From Spirochaetota bacterium (GTDB lineage Bacteria; Spirochaetota; Spirochaetia; Treponematales; Treponemataceae): a DNA stretch of 14,328 nucleotides. Below, one piece after another: positions 1 through 7,011 of the stretch. The stretch covers positions 5,209 to 19,536 of the forward strand of contig JAKJFV010000003.1 of NCBI GenBank assembly GCA_022704725.1, written 5' to 3'. The notes beneath the pieces were generated by a model. It saw only the letters and a list, made by a program, of their open reading frames with translations. It did no database searches and was not told the origin of the DNA. Each line of letters begins with the position of its first letter. Positions within the stretch are counted from its first letter, which is position 1. The translations under genes were made by a program, and so were the position numbers.

Positions 1-397
1 CTGAAAGCTGCCTCATTCTTTCTTTTAAACGGGGAAAAAGAGAATAGACCTTTTCCATATCTCTTTTTATTTCTTTGTTATCCCTCCGGGTAAATGCGCC
101 CATCTCCAGATTTTCCTTAACCGTCAAATTAGCAAAAACACGCCTGCCTTCCGGAACCTGGACAAGCCCGGTCTTCACAATAGCATCTGGAGGATTACGT
201 GTAATATCTTCTCCTTCAAATATGATGGTGCCGCTTGTCTTGGCAATAATATTTGATACAGCATGAAGAGTTGTGGTCTTACCCGCACCATTAGAACCGA
301 TCAGTGTAACAATCTCTCCTTCATTTACATTAAAACTTATTCCGCGAAGCGCCTGAATTGCTCCATAATGAACTTTTAAGTCTTTTACACTAAGCAT
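1..397 (-). CDS. livF: LIV-type ABC transporter ATP-binding protein LivF (partial, N-terminal 132 residues)
   Basis: This is one of the two ATPases that power the branched-chain-amino-acid-type importer at the inner face of the membrane. The gene starts at ATG 397 and runs off the window at base 1, so only 132 complete codons are visible. The protein begins MLSVKDLKVHYGAIQALRGI. It has a Walker A motif GSNGAGKT at about residues 34-41 and the Q-loop sequence QVPEGRRVF at about 80-88, which is characteristic of LivF rather than LivG. The window ends at RQLS, exactly where the ABC signature begins, so signature, Walker B and H-loop are not seen. The start overlaps the end of livG by 8 bases, and a GAGGAGG ribosome binding site lies 9 bases upstream inside livG, suggesting translational coupling. 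Truncation is only by the window edge. Family assignment is firm; the substrate is unknown. Confidence 0.95.
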   Translation of the reverse strand, partial: MLSVKDLKVHYGAIQALRGISFNVNEGEIVTLIGSNGAGKTTTLHAVSNIIAKTSGTIIFEGEDITRNPPDAIVKTGLVQVPEGRRVFANLTVKENLEMGAFTRRDNKEIKRDMEKVYSLFPRLKERMRQLS

Positions 398-1193
398 CTT
401 TAATAGCCTCCTCGCCAAGATAGGCCTTGATTACAACAGGATCTTTTCTAACATCCCGCGGGTTTCCTTCTGCAATGATCTTTCCATAATCTAATACAAT
501 GAGGCGCTCGCAAATTCCCATAACAAGATGCATATCGTGCTCAATAAGCAGAATCGTAACATCAAATTCTTTTCTAATAAAGGCAATTAATTTCATGAGC
601 TCATCAGTTTCTTGAGGGTTCATACCGGCTGCAGGTTCATCCAGCAGCAGCAGCGATGGGCGGGCAGCCAAAGCACGCACTATTTCCAGCTTTCGCTGTT
701 CACCGTAGGGCAGATTTTTTGCAAGCTCAAATTTCTTTGAATCAATTTTAAATAATGCTAAAAGCTGCTCCGTTCTTTCGCTCATCATTTTTTCATCGCG
801 CGAAAACCGGGGAGTTCGAAAAAGAACATCGAGAGGGTTTACCTTTCTATGTGCATGAAGCGCTATTCGAACATTATCTTCGACAGTAAGATTATTAAAA
901 AGTCTGATATTTTGAAAAGTCCTGGAAATTCCAAACTTATTCAATTGCGCAGGCTGCTTTTTACCAACCAGATGAATATGTCCGTTTTTATCCCAAAAAG
1001 TAATTTCACCCTCTGTTGGTGTATAAATTCCTGATAGCATGTTAAACACGGTTGTTTTACCGGCGCCGTTTGGTCCGATTAAACCTACAAGCTCGCCCTT
1101 GTATAGTTCACAGGAAAAATTACTTACAGCCCGCAGTCCGCCGAAAACAATAGAAATATCATTTGCCTGGAGAATGAGATTTTTATTTTGCAT
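390..1193 (-). CDS. livG: LIV-type ABC transporter ATP-binding protein LivG
   Basis: This is the second ATPase subunit of the importer, forming a heterodimer with LivF under the LivH/LivM permease pair. The 267-residue protein is of normal length and all nucleotide-binding motifs are visible: Walker A GPNGAGKT at 40-47, Q-loop RTFQN with Gln94, signature LPYGEQ at about 161-166, Walker B LLLLDE at 181-186, D-loop around AAGMNP and switch His219 in LLIEHDMHLV. The LPYGEQ form of the signature is usual for LivG. The C-terminal region after about residue 240 carries the family's short extension ending in KAYLGEE. An AAAGGAG site 6 bases ahead of ATG 1193 lies inside the end of livM, which overlaps this gene by 11 bases. 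The family may also carry urea, amides or other ligands, so the name refers to the subunit type and not to proven leucine transport. Confidence 0.97.
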   Translation of the reverse strand: MQNKNLILQANDISIVFGGLRAVSNFSCELYKGELVGLIGPNGAGKTTVFNMLSGIYTPTEGEITFWDKNGHIHLVGKKQPAQLNKFGISRTFQNIRLFNNLTVEDNVRIALHAHRKVNPLDVLFRTPRFSRDEKMMSERTEQLLALFKIDSKKFELAKNLPYGEQRKLEIVRALAARPSLLLLDEPAAGMNPQETDELMKLIAFIRKEFDVTILLIEHDMHLVMGICERLIVLDYGKIIAEGNPRDVRKDPVVIKAYLGEEAIKDA

Positions 1194-2232
1194 CTTTTTC
1201 TCCTTTGTTAGAAGTAAACTTATCTTTTATTACCTTAAATTTTGCAGGATTTTTAAGAAATATTCTGAAATTGTCCCATGTTTTTACAAACGATAATTCC
1301 TTCATACCAAGTAGTCCCTGCGGCCTAAAAAGCATTACGAAAATCAAGATGAGCGGATAAATTAAGAGTCTGTAATCCCTCAGGAATCTAAGGAACTCCT
1401 GCAGATACGTTAACACAAAGGCCGCTAAAATTGATCCTGTTATTGACCCCATACCGCCTAAAACAACAAATATCAAGTATTCAATACTGCGGTTAAAAGA
1501 AGCCATCTCGGGCTTAATAAAACCAATAAACGGAGCATATAAGGCTCCTCCAATTCCAGCCACGAAGGACGCTATAACAAAGCCTGTCATCTTATACTTA
1601 AAAACGCCGATTCCATTTGAATTTGCGGCAATTTCATCCTCACGTACTGCTAAAATAGCTCTACCGTAGGTGGAACGTATAAAGTTCTGCAAAAAAACAA
1701 TTATTAACACTAGAGAAGCAATTATTACAAGATAGGCAATATCAGCATTAAGTGATAGAAAAACCGCAGAACTATTGGTAAATCTTTTTCCGTTTGCCCC
1801 TCCGGTAAGAGATTTCAAATTAACCAAAAAAACTCTAATAATTTCACCGAACCCGAGCGTTACAATGGCCAGGTAGTCGCCTGTCAATTTCAGGGTCGGA
1901 AAGCCTATGAGAAAGCCCGCTCCGGAAGTTACAAGGCCGGCAAGAAGAATGCTTATAGGAAGGGGGATTCCGGCCGTCTCTGTCAAAATAATACAGGCAT
2001 ATGCCCCTATTGCCATAAACCCTGCCTGCCCTAAAGAAAGCTGTCCTGTTATACCGCAAACAATATTAACACTAATAGCCAATATTGCATTTATACCTGC
2101 AAGTGTTATTACCTGTGCTATATATGCGTCAATTATTCCAATTTTAATCCCGATCGAGGGCAGTATTACTGCAGCAAGGGCAAAACAGCCGGGAATAACC
2201 AAATTTCTATATGAAGCCAATGTTTTTTTCAT
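1183..2232 (-). CDS. livM: LIV-type ABC transporter permease LivM
   Basis: This integral-membrane permease subunit pairs with LivH to form the translocation path. The 349-residue protein is mostly hydrophobic, with about eight to ten predicted membrane segments. Family landmarks are GQLSLGQAGFMAIGAY at 63-78, the cytoplasmic coupling loop AVREDEIAANSNGI at 195-208 that docks on the ATPases, LGGMGS at 258-263 and RPQGLLG at 303-309. After the last membrane segment there is a basic cytoplasmic tail of about 40 residues rich in Lys and Phe. The ATG at 2232 follows an AAAGGAAG ribosome binding site that overlaps the stop codon region of livH, 11 bases upstream. Length and motifs are intact. It is the third gene of the livJ-H-M-G-F group. 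Confidence 0.96.
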   Translation of the reverse strand: MKKTLASYRNLVIPGCFALAAVILPSIGIKIGIIDAYIAQVITLAGINAILAISVNIVCGITGQLSLGQAGFMAIGAYACIILTETAGIPLPISILLAGLVTSGAGFLIGFPTLKLTGDYLAIVTLGFGEIIRVFLVNLKSLTGGANGKRFTNSSAVFLSLNADIAYLVIIASLVLIIVFLQNFIRSTYGRAILAVREDEIAANSNGIGVFKYKMTGFVIASFVAGIGGALYAPFIGFIKPEMASFNRSIEYLIFVVLGGMGSITGSILAAFVLTYLQEFLRFLRDYRLLIYPLILIFVMLFRPQGLLGMKELSFVKTWDNFRIFLKNPAKFKVIKDKFTSNKGEKDAK

Positions 2233-2243
2233 AATTACTTCCT

Positions 2244-3143
2244 TTAGACCTTAACCCTCATGTTTTTACCCATTAATCCGGTCGGTTTTACCAACAGAAT
2301 GATGATTAAAATACCGAAAGATATTGCATCTGCAAACTGAGATGATAAAAAGCCCTTGGTCATCGTCTCTGCAATTCCAAGAATATAACCGCCGATCATA
2401 GCACCGGGAATTGAGCCGATCCCGCCCAAAACAGCTGCGACGAAGGCCTTCAAGCCGGGCATCGTTCCCATTGTAGGATTAATCTGCGGGTAGGCTGTCG
2501 CATACAAAACCCCGCCTACAGCGGCAAGAACAGCGCCTAAAGCAAAGGTAAAAGCAATGGTTTTATTTACAGGAATGCCCATTAAACTAGCGGCCTTCAT
2601 GTCCCACGATACCGCACGCAAAGCCTTTCCCGTTTTAGTAAAATTGATAATATATGTTAGAAGAATCATAAGAACTGCGGAAAGAATAATAACGATCAGC
2701 TGAATGTTTGAAATAGAAACAAAACCAAAATCGACCATAACCGTCGACAGTGTTATATACTGGCGGGGATTCGGTCCTATAAAGGGTATTACTCGTGCAC
2801 CATTTTGCAAAATTAGAGAAACAGCAATTGCGGTAATGAGAGAATTTAATCTTGGAGCATTGCGTAAAGGTCTGTACGCAAATCTCTCTATTAAAATGGC
2901 AAAAACGGCACAGACCAGCATTGCAAAAAGTATTGCTAAAAAAAACACTAGAGGGCTAGCGCCAAACTGACGAAGTACAAAATAACCTGCATAAGCCCCG
3001 ACCATAAGCAGATCACCGTGCGCAAAGTTAATTAATTTTACAATGCCGTAAACCATAGTATAGCCCAGTGCAATAAGGGCATAAATACTTCCAAGCGATA
3101 TACCATTTATCACCTGTTGTATAATCATTGAAGAGCTTTCCAC
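2244..3143 (-). CDS. livH: LIV-type ABC transporter permease LivH
   Basis: This is the first permease subunit of the importer. The hydrophobic protein of about 300 residues shows the family motif LINFAHGDLLMVGAY near the N-terminus, the coupling loop ALRAVSWDMKAASLMGI in the middle, AVLGGIGSIPGAMIGGY late, and KPTGLMGK near the C-terminus. The frame is open from an ATG at 3161 (305 residues), but that ATG has only a weak ribosome site. A strong TTAGGAGG lies 4 bases before the in-frame GTG at 3143, and I chose that start (protein then begins MESSSMIIQQ). ATG 3128 is the third option, but its distance from the GGAGG is 19 bases. The gene follows the livJ terminator and may have its own weak promoter. 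Function is sure at family level; the exact start is not. Confidence 0.93.
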   Translation of the reverse strand: MESSSMIIQQVINGISLGSIYALIALGYTMVYGIVKLINFAHGDLLMVGAYAGYFVLRQFGASPLVFFLAILFAMLVCAVFAILIERFAYRPLRNAPRLNSLITAIAVSLILQNGARVIPFIGPNPRQYITLSTVMVDFGFVSISNIQLIVIILSAVLMILLTYIINFTKTGKALRAVSWDMKAASLMGIPVNKTIAFTFALGAVLAAVGGVLYATAYPQINPTMGTMPGLKAFVAAVLGGIGSIPGAMIGGYILGIAETMTKGFLSSQFADAISFGILIIILLVKPTGLMGKNMRVKV

Positions 3144-3229
3144 GAGGCCTCCTAAATTCATACCATTTTACCCTGAATCTCAATTTACGTAAATACATAA
3201 TGATTGCTGATATAAAGAAACTTAAAAAT

Positions 3230-3257
3230 ATGATATTCAGCATTAAATAATTGATAA
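3230..3257 (-). promoter_or_regulatory. Weak candidate sigma70-type promoter for livHMGF
   Basis: On the minus strand a TTATCA hexamer (3252-3257, four of six matches to TTGACA) is followed after 16 bases by TATCAT (3230-3235, five of six matches to TATAAT). It sits just past the U-tract of the livJ terminator and about 70-90 bases ahead of livH, where a separate promoter would be expected. The surrounding 100 bases are very AT-rich, so a match of this quality can arise by chance. Read-through from the livJ promoter is the alternative. Confidence 0.3.
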
Positions 3258-3266
3258 ATATTTCAT

Positions 3267-3318
3267 AAAAAAACCCGGAAAATGACTCAGCTTATTACAC
3301 TTTATCATTTTCCGGGTT
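3267..3318 (-). terminator. Intrinsic terminator between livJ and livH
   Basis: A perfect 14-bp inverted repeat pairs AACCCGGAAAATGA (3272-3285) with its complement at 3305-3318 around a 19-base loop. Read on the minus strand, the hairpin is followed at once by seven T residues (3267-3273), the last two of which also pair at the base of the stem. On the plus strand no T-run follows, so it acts in one direction only. It lies 25 bases after the livJ stop and well before livH, so it probably stops most but perhaps not all transcripts after the binding-protein gene. Confidence 0.9.
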
Positions 3319-3343
3319 AACTTATTTAAGAATCGAACCTTAA

Positions 3344-4480
3344 TTAGGGATTAACTGTTGCTCTATAAACAGGGGTTAATTTACCTTCTGCTTTTACAAT
3401 TTCCATCATAACAGCAGACTTTACAGGATTGCGTTTTGCATCAAAGGTAAGTTTACCGGTAACATACGCACCGTTTGTTTTTTCAACAGCATCGCGTACT
3501 GCAGAAGCATCAGTGCTTCCTGCATTTACAATAGCATCTTTAATAATGTACATACTGTCATAACCAAGAGCTGCAAAAGAAACAGGAGTTGAATTATACT
3601 TATTCTTGTATGAATTTACAAAAGATACAACTTTGGGATCTGTTGAATCTGCAGCATAGTGATCAGAGTAAAAACCATTAAGAATTTCGTCCCCTGCATT
3701 ATCAACAATTCCGCCCCATCCGTCGGCTCCGACTATTGACGCATTAACTCCCTGTGCACGAAGCTGTTTAGCAATTAAAGCAACGGTTGCATAATAATCG
3801 GGAAGATACACTACATCGGGATTAGCTTTTTTTATTTTGGTAATCTGGGCATTAAAGTCCATATCATTAGTTGTGTATGATTCCTCTGCTGCCATAATTC
3901 CGCCCGAAGCTAAAAAGGCTTTTTTAAAGTTTTCATATAAGCCGATTGAATAATCATTAGCAACATCATAAAGAACTGCTGCTTTTTTAGCTTTTAAAGT
4001 TTCTGCAGAAAATTTACCTCCGACAGTACCCTGGAAAGGATCGATAAAACATGCCCTGAAAATAAAATTACCAGCATCTGTTATAGATTCCATTGTAGCT
4101 GCAGGTGCTATTAAAAGAACTTTTTGATTCTGTGCCAGTGTTGTAATTGCAGCTGTACATCCTGAAGTTAAAGAACCAATAATCATAGTTACTTTATCTT
4201 TAGTAGTTAACTTCTTAAATGCATTGACAGTTTTTTCCGGGTTTCCTTCATCATCCTCAGAAATTAATACAACATTTTTTCCATTTATACCGCCGGCTGC
4301 ATTAATTTCTTCAATTGCAAGTTCAATACCGTTTTTAGCTTCAACACCATAGACTGCTACAGGGCCTGAAAGCGGAAAAATACCGCCGATCTTAATAGAA
4401 TCAGCATCCTTTTTTGCACAACCTGTGAACATAATCAGTACAAGTGCTAAAACACTTAATACTTTGATTGCCTTTTTCAT
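3344..4480 (-). CDS. livJ: LIV-type ABC transporter substrate-binding lipoprotein
   Basis: This extracytoplasmic binding protein captures the ligand and delivers it to LivH/LivM. The 378-residue product has a lipoprotein signal: basic MKK, a hydrophobic stretch at about 7-18 and the lipobox FTGC with Cys21, a relaxed form common in spirochaetes. The mature part is a type I periplasmic-binding fold of the leucine-binding family, starting with KIGGIFPLSGPVAVYGVEAK and containing ELAIEEINAAGGINGK, MIIGSLTSGCTAAI, LLIAPAATM and VGADGW. These are typical of receptors for branched-chain amino acids, but the same fold also serves amides, urea and aromatic acids, so the ligand is open. AGGAGG lies 6 bases ahead of the ATG and a promoter about 30 bases upstream. 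It is followed by its own terminator, which suggests excess synthesis over the permease. The symbol denotes the family and not a proven ligand. Confidence 0.93.
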   Translation of the reverse strand: MKKAIKVLSVLALVLIMFTGCAKKDADSIKIGGIFPLSGPVAVYGVEAKNGIELAIEEINAAGGINGKNVVLISEDDEGNPEKTVNAFKKLTTKDKVTMIIGSLTSGCTAAITTLAQNQKVLLIAPAATMESITDAGNFIFRACFIDPFQGTVGGKFSAETLKAKKAAVLYDVANDYSIGLYENFKKAFLASGGIMAAEESYTTNDMDFNAQITKIKKANPDVVYLPDYYATVALIAKQLRAQGVNASIVGADGWGGIVDNAGDEILNGFYSDHYAADSTDPKVVSFVNSYKNKYNSTPVSFAALGYDSMYIIKDAIVNAGSTDASAVRDAVEKTNGAYVTGKLTFDAKRNPVKSAVMMEIVKAEGKLTPVYRATVNP

Positions 4481-4508
4481 CCTTTTCCTCCTAGAAAAAT
4501 ATATTTAA

Positions 4509-4537
4509 AATATATCTTTTTTTACCCTACATGTCCA
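4509..4537 (-). promoter_or_regulatory. Sigma70-type promoter of livJ
   Basis: On the minus strand TGGACA (4532-4537, five of six matches to TTGACA) and TATATT (4509-4514, five of six matches to TATAAT) are separated by exactly 17 bases. The expected start point is near 4502, giving a leader of only about 20 bases that holds the AGGAGG ribosome site at 4487-4492. The promoter sits between the ribosomal-operon terminator and livJ, which is where the transporter operon must start. No clear operator repeat was seen. Confidence 0.7.
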
Positions 4538-4575
4538 CTAGGAAAGCAAGGTTCATCATAGTTGTAGAGGAGTTT

Positions 4576-4623
4576 AAAAAAAATAAAGCTGTCTCACCGC
4601 GGCATTATACCTGGAGACAGCTT
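4576..4623 (-). terminator. Intrinsic terminator of the ribosomal protein operon
   Basis: A perfect 10-bp stem pairs AAGCTGTCTC (4586-4595) with GAGACAGCTT (4614-4623) around an 18-base loop. On the minus strand it is followed by TA and then eight T residues (4576-4583). It begins 20 bases after the stop of the small zinc-ribbon gene, so that gene lies inside the ribosomal transcript. No T-run follows on the plus strand. The loop holds an exact TATAAT on the minus strand, but without a partner -35 element. Confidence 0.9.
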
Positions 4624-4643
4624 AACGAAGGACATGTTAATTA

Positions 4644-4820
4644 TTAAACAGTCTTTCCATTTTTAATGGAAGCTTTGCAGATTTTACAAATCTTTGCTTT
4701 AGCGCCATTAATTTCTTGATCATAAAGGATCTTTACACCCTCTTTTTTGCATCTTGCGCAAGTACCGCGACCATGAGCAGGAAGCTCACGAATAGCTTGT
4801 CCACGAAAAGGTTTAGACAT
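4644..4820 (-). CDS. Small basic zinc-ribbon protein, unknown function, end of ribosomal operon
   Basis: I do not recognise this gene. It encodes 58 residues beginning MSKPFRGQAIRELPAHGRG, with two CxxC pairs (Cys21/Cys24 and Cys45/Cys48) separated by 20 residues, the layout of a zinc ribbon. There are 14 Lys/Arg against 4 Asp/Glu, so it is strongly basic and suited to RNA binding. There is no signal peptide or membrane segment. AAGGAA lies about 6 bases ahead of the ATG, the gene starts 12 bases after rplQ, and the operon terminator follows 20 bases after its TAA, so it is cotranscribed with rpoA and rplQ. It is not any standard ribosomal protein I know: L36, L32, L33, L31 and S14 all differ in length and spacing. 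A DksA-like zinc finger has a similar CxxC-x17-CxxC plan, but the rest does not match. A ribosome- or RNA polymerase-associated role is an inference from context and charge only. Confidence 0.88.
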   Translation of the reverse strand: MSKPFRGQAIRELPAHGRGTCARCKKEGVKILYDQEINGAKAKICKICKASIKNGKTV

Positions 4821-4832
4821 ATACGTTCCTTA

Positions 4833-5303
4833 TTACTCAGCTACTTTTTCAGAGACTTCAGCTTTTGCTTTCTTTGTCTCCGTTTTTTTAGCTTCAGCTT
4901 TTTTAGCTTTTGTTTCTTTCTTCTCGACTTTTTTATTGCTATCCAATGCATAGTCAACTAATTCGAGAATAACCATATCTGCTGCATCACCTTGACGAAA
5001 ACCGAGTTTTAATACTCTGGTATATCCACCGTTGCGATCCTTCATTCTTGGACCAATTTCAGTGAATAGTTTTGCCAAAATAATTTCATCTTGAATAAAA
5101 CGTGCAGCTTGCCTTCTGTTATGTACAGAATCAATTTTGCTTCGTGTAATCAGTTTTTCAGCAGCTTTCCTTACCTCAAGGGCCTTAGCTTTCGTTGTTG
5201 TAATGCGCTCAAAACGGAACAGTGAAGTTACCATGTTTCTAGACATTGCCCTTCTGTGGGCCGTTGTTCTTGAAAGCGGATTAAAACCATTCTTATGATT
5301 CAT
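4833..5303 (-). CDS. rplQ: 50S ribosomal protein L17 with Lys/Ala/Glu-rich tail
   Basis: L17 binds 23S rRNA near the peptide exit side of the large subunit. Residues 1 to about 118 form the normal core: the start MNHKNGFNPLSRTTAHRRAM matches the family start, IDSVHNRRQAAR lies in the middle and NGGYTRVLKLGFRQGDAADM near residues 91-110. After residue 120 there is an extra low-complexity tail of about 36 residues made mainly of Lys, Ala, Glu and Thr, so the protein is 156 residues against about 116-130 in most bacteria. Such tails occur in several lineages and are probably disordered. The gene overlaps rpoA by 11 bases and its AAGGAAG ribosome site lies inside rpoA, so the two are likely coupled in translation. 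Confidence 0.98.
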   Translation of the reverse strand: MNHKNGFNPLSRTTAHRRAMSRNMVTSLFRFERITTTKAKALEVRKAAEKLITRSKIDSVHNRRQAARFIQDEIILAKLFTEIGPRMKDRNGGYTRVLKLGFRQGDAADMVILELVDYALDSNKKVEKKETKAKKAEAKKTETKKAKAEVSEKVAE

Positions 5304-6348
5304 CTGATTCTTCCTTCTGCTTTGATAAATTGACAGCAGTCTTTAAGTGGCTGTAATCTGTCATTCCGAGACTAAGATTCCACTCGTTGAGCTTTTCCTT
5401 AATCTCTGTCAAGCTCTTCTTTCCGAAGTTACGGGTTTTAGCAATATCATCTTCTGTCTTTTTTGTAAGTTCTCCGATTGTACGGATATTTGCATTTTTA
5501 AGACAATTAGAAGAACGAACGGATAATTCCAACTCTTCAACCGGGGTATTCAATATTTGACGAATTCTTTCATCTTCTTCATCAAGATCATCGCCCCGCC
5601 CTACTTCGGAGTCATTAAAGTTTACAAATATTGCAAAGTGATCCTTTGCTATTTTTGCAGCTTCAGCTAATGCATCATCAGGAGTAATAGTACCGTCTGT
5701 CCAGATTTCAATTACGAGTTTATCATAATCATTTCTCTGTCCGACACGGCAGGGCTCAATAGTATACTTTACCTTTGGAATAGGAGTAAATATTGCATCC
5801 ATCGGGATTGTTCCAACAACTTCAATATAATGCTCATTAACTTCTGCAGGAACATACCCTCTGCCAAGATCAACCTGGATTTCAAATTCAATATTTGCAC
5901 CATCCATCATGGTAAACAGATGCATTTTCTTTGTAAAAACTTCAAGCTGTGTACCGCGATCCAGCATATCGCTTGTAACATCTCCGGAGCCCTTGAACTC
6001 AAACAAAAAAGTTTCCTGTTCAACGTCTTCGGGAAGCCGCAAACGAATCTGTTTTAGGCTATTCAATACTTCCAGGGTATCTTCAACAACATTAGGTATT
6101 GTTTCAAATTCACTGGAAATTACATGTGGAACTCCATCCGCATCGTATGAAGTTATACGAACAGAGCTTATTGCGTACCCCTGTATTGAAGAGAGCAATA
6201 CTCTACGAAGGGTATTTCCAACAGTTGTACCAAAACCGGTCTCAAAGGGATATGCCGTAAATTTTCCATAATTTGGACTCGTTTCAATATGCTCAAAATT
6301 AATCCCTTTAGGTTTTTTAAATCCTTTAAGCAGATTTTTGCGGGCCAT
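5293..6348 (-). CDS. rpoA: DNA-directed RNA polymerase subunit alpha
   Basis: Alpha dimerises to nucleate RNA polymerase assembly and contacts promoter UP elements and activators through its C-terminal domain. The 351-residue protein has the N-terminal domain (about 18-240) with the dimerisation segment TVGNTLRRVLLSS at 42-54. An acidic linker follows at about 247-262 (several Asp and Glu residues). The C-terminal domain (about 270-330) contains ELSVRSSNCLKNANI and NFGKKSLTEIK. The DNA-contacting residues known from E. coli (Arg265, Asn268, Cys269, Lys271, Gly296, Lys298, Ser299) are matched by Arg278, Asn281, Cys282, Lys284, Gly309, Lys311 and Ser312, so UP-element recognition should be conserved. 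A polar tail of about 20 residues follows. The start ATG is 9 bases after rpsD, and the stop overlaps rplQ. Confidence 0.99.
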   Translation of the reverse strand: MARKNLLKGFKKPKGINFEHIETSPNYGKFTAYPFETGFGTTVGNTLRRVLLSSIQGYAISSVRITSYDADGVPHVISSEFETIPNVVEDTLEVLNSLKQIRLRLPEDVEQETFLFEFKGSGDVTSDMLDRGTQLEVFTKKMHLFTMMDGANIEFEIQVDLGRGYVPAEVNEHYIEVVGTIPMDAIFTPIPKVKYTIEPCRVGQRNDYDKLVIEIWTDGTITPDDALAEAAKIAKDHFAIFVNFNDSEVGRGDDLDEEDERIRQILNTPVEELELSVRSSNCLKNANIRTIGELTKKTEDDIAKTRNFGKKSLTEIKEKLNEWNLSLGMTDYSHLKTAVNLSKQKEESDES

Positions 6349-6357
6349 CAGAACTCC

Positions 6358-6993
6358 TTATTTTGAATAGAGCTCAACGACGAGCTGTTCTTTAATATCG
6401 GCAAGATCTGTTACATCTGCACGACGGGGATACGATAGAAAGGTTCCCTTTTGTGCATCTATATCCAGGTCAATCCAAGAAACTACACCGGACTTTGAAA
6501 CTTCTTTAAGCGCGTCAAGAATTACAACAAATTTTTTACTGTTTTCCTTCACTTCAATAATGTCGGAAGGTTTTACAATATAACTTGGAATATCAACTAC
6601 TTTTCCATTTACCAAAATATGACCATGGGAAACAAGTTGACGTGCTTGAGAGCGACTCGAAGCAAAGTGCATTCTAAAAACAACGTTATCTAGTCTGCCT
6701 TCTAAAAGCTGTACAAGATTTTCACCGGTTATTCCGCTCATTCTTTGAGCTTTATCAAATGTAAGGCGGAATTGTTTTTCCATCATACAGTACATTCTCT
6801 TAAGTTTTTGCTTCTCACGAAGTTGAAGGCCGTATTCACTGCGTTTGCCTATTCTACCCTTAGGATCTTTTCCGGGAACTCCGCGTTTTCTGTTTAAAGG
6901 ACATTTATCGCTCTTACAGCGTTCGCCCTTTAAAAATAATTTTTTTTGTTCTGTTCTGCAAAGCCTGCAAACAGGACCAAGATATTTAGCCAT
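6358..6993 (-). CDS. rpsD: 30S ribosomal protein S4, zinc-binding form
   Basis: S4 is a primary 16S rRNA binding protein that starts small-subunit assembly, lies at the mRNA entry tunnel, and in many bacteria represses its own operon. The 211-residue protein has Cys9, Cys12, Cys26 and Cys31, the positions that bind zinc in Thermus thermophilus S4. This is therefore the C+ form rather than the E. coli form. The S4 RNA-binding domain spans about 98-150, with RLDNVVFRMHFASSRSQARQ and HGHILVNGKVVDIPSY. The C-terminus ELYSK is the usual ending. The ATG at 6993 lies 18 bases after rpsK with a GGAG-type ribosome site. Its place between rpsK and rpoA matches E. coli and differs from Bacillus, where rpsD is elsewhere. 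Confidence 0.99.
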   Translation of the reverse strand: MAKYLGPVCRLCRTEQKKLFLKGERCKSDKCPLNRKRGVPGKDPKGRIGKRSEYGLQLREKQKLKRMYCMMEKQFRLTFDKAQRMSGITGENLVQLLEGRLDNVVFRMHFASSRSQARQLVSHGHILVNGKVVDIPSYIVKPSDIIEVKENSKKFVVILDALKEVSKSGVVSWIDLDIDAQKGTFLSYPRRADVTDLADIKEQLVVELYSK

Positions 6994-7011
6994 TCTTCCA
7001 GTTCTCCTTCG

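Noticed and set aside
75..266. Plus-strand open frame of 63 residues
   Set aside because: It lies wholly antisense to livF, has no recognisable domain and no ribosome site context, and livF is well supported on the other strand.
1844..2254. Open frames of 71 and 115 residues on both strands inside livM
   Set aside because: They overlap the intact livM frame completely and look like chance open frames within a conserved permease gene.
3028..3243. Minus-strand open frame of 71 residues overlapping the livH start
   Set aside because: It is out of frame with livH and mostly inside it; the translation has no family features and livH is certain.
4604..4609. Exact TATAAT on the minus strand in the loop of the ribosomal-operon terminator
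   Set aside because: No -35-like hexamer lies 15-19 bases upstream and there is no extended -10 TG; the better livJ promoter is at 4509-4537. Judged a chance match.
4716..4961. Plus-strand open frame of 81 residues rich in Phe and Ser
   Set aside because: It is antisense to the zinc-ribbon gene and the Lys-rich L17 tail; the Phe/Ser richness is just the complement of Lys/Ala/Glu codons.
5830..6271. Plus-strand open frames of 75 and 120 residues inside rpoA
   Set aside because: They are fully antisense to an intact rpoA with all expected motifs, and have no start signals.
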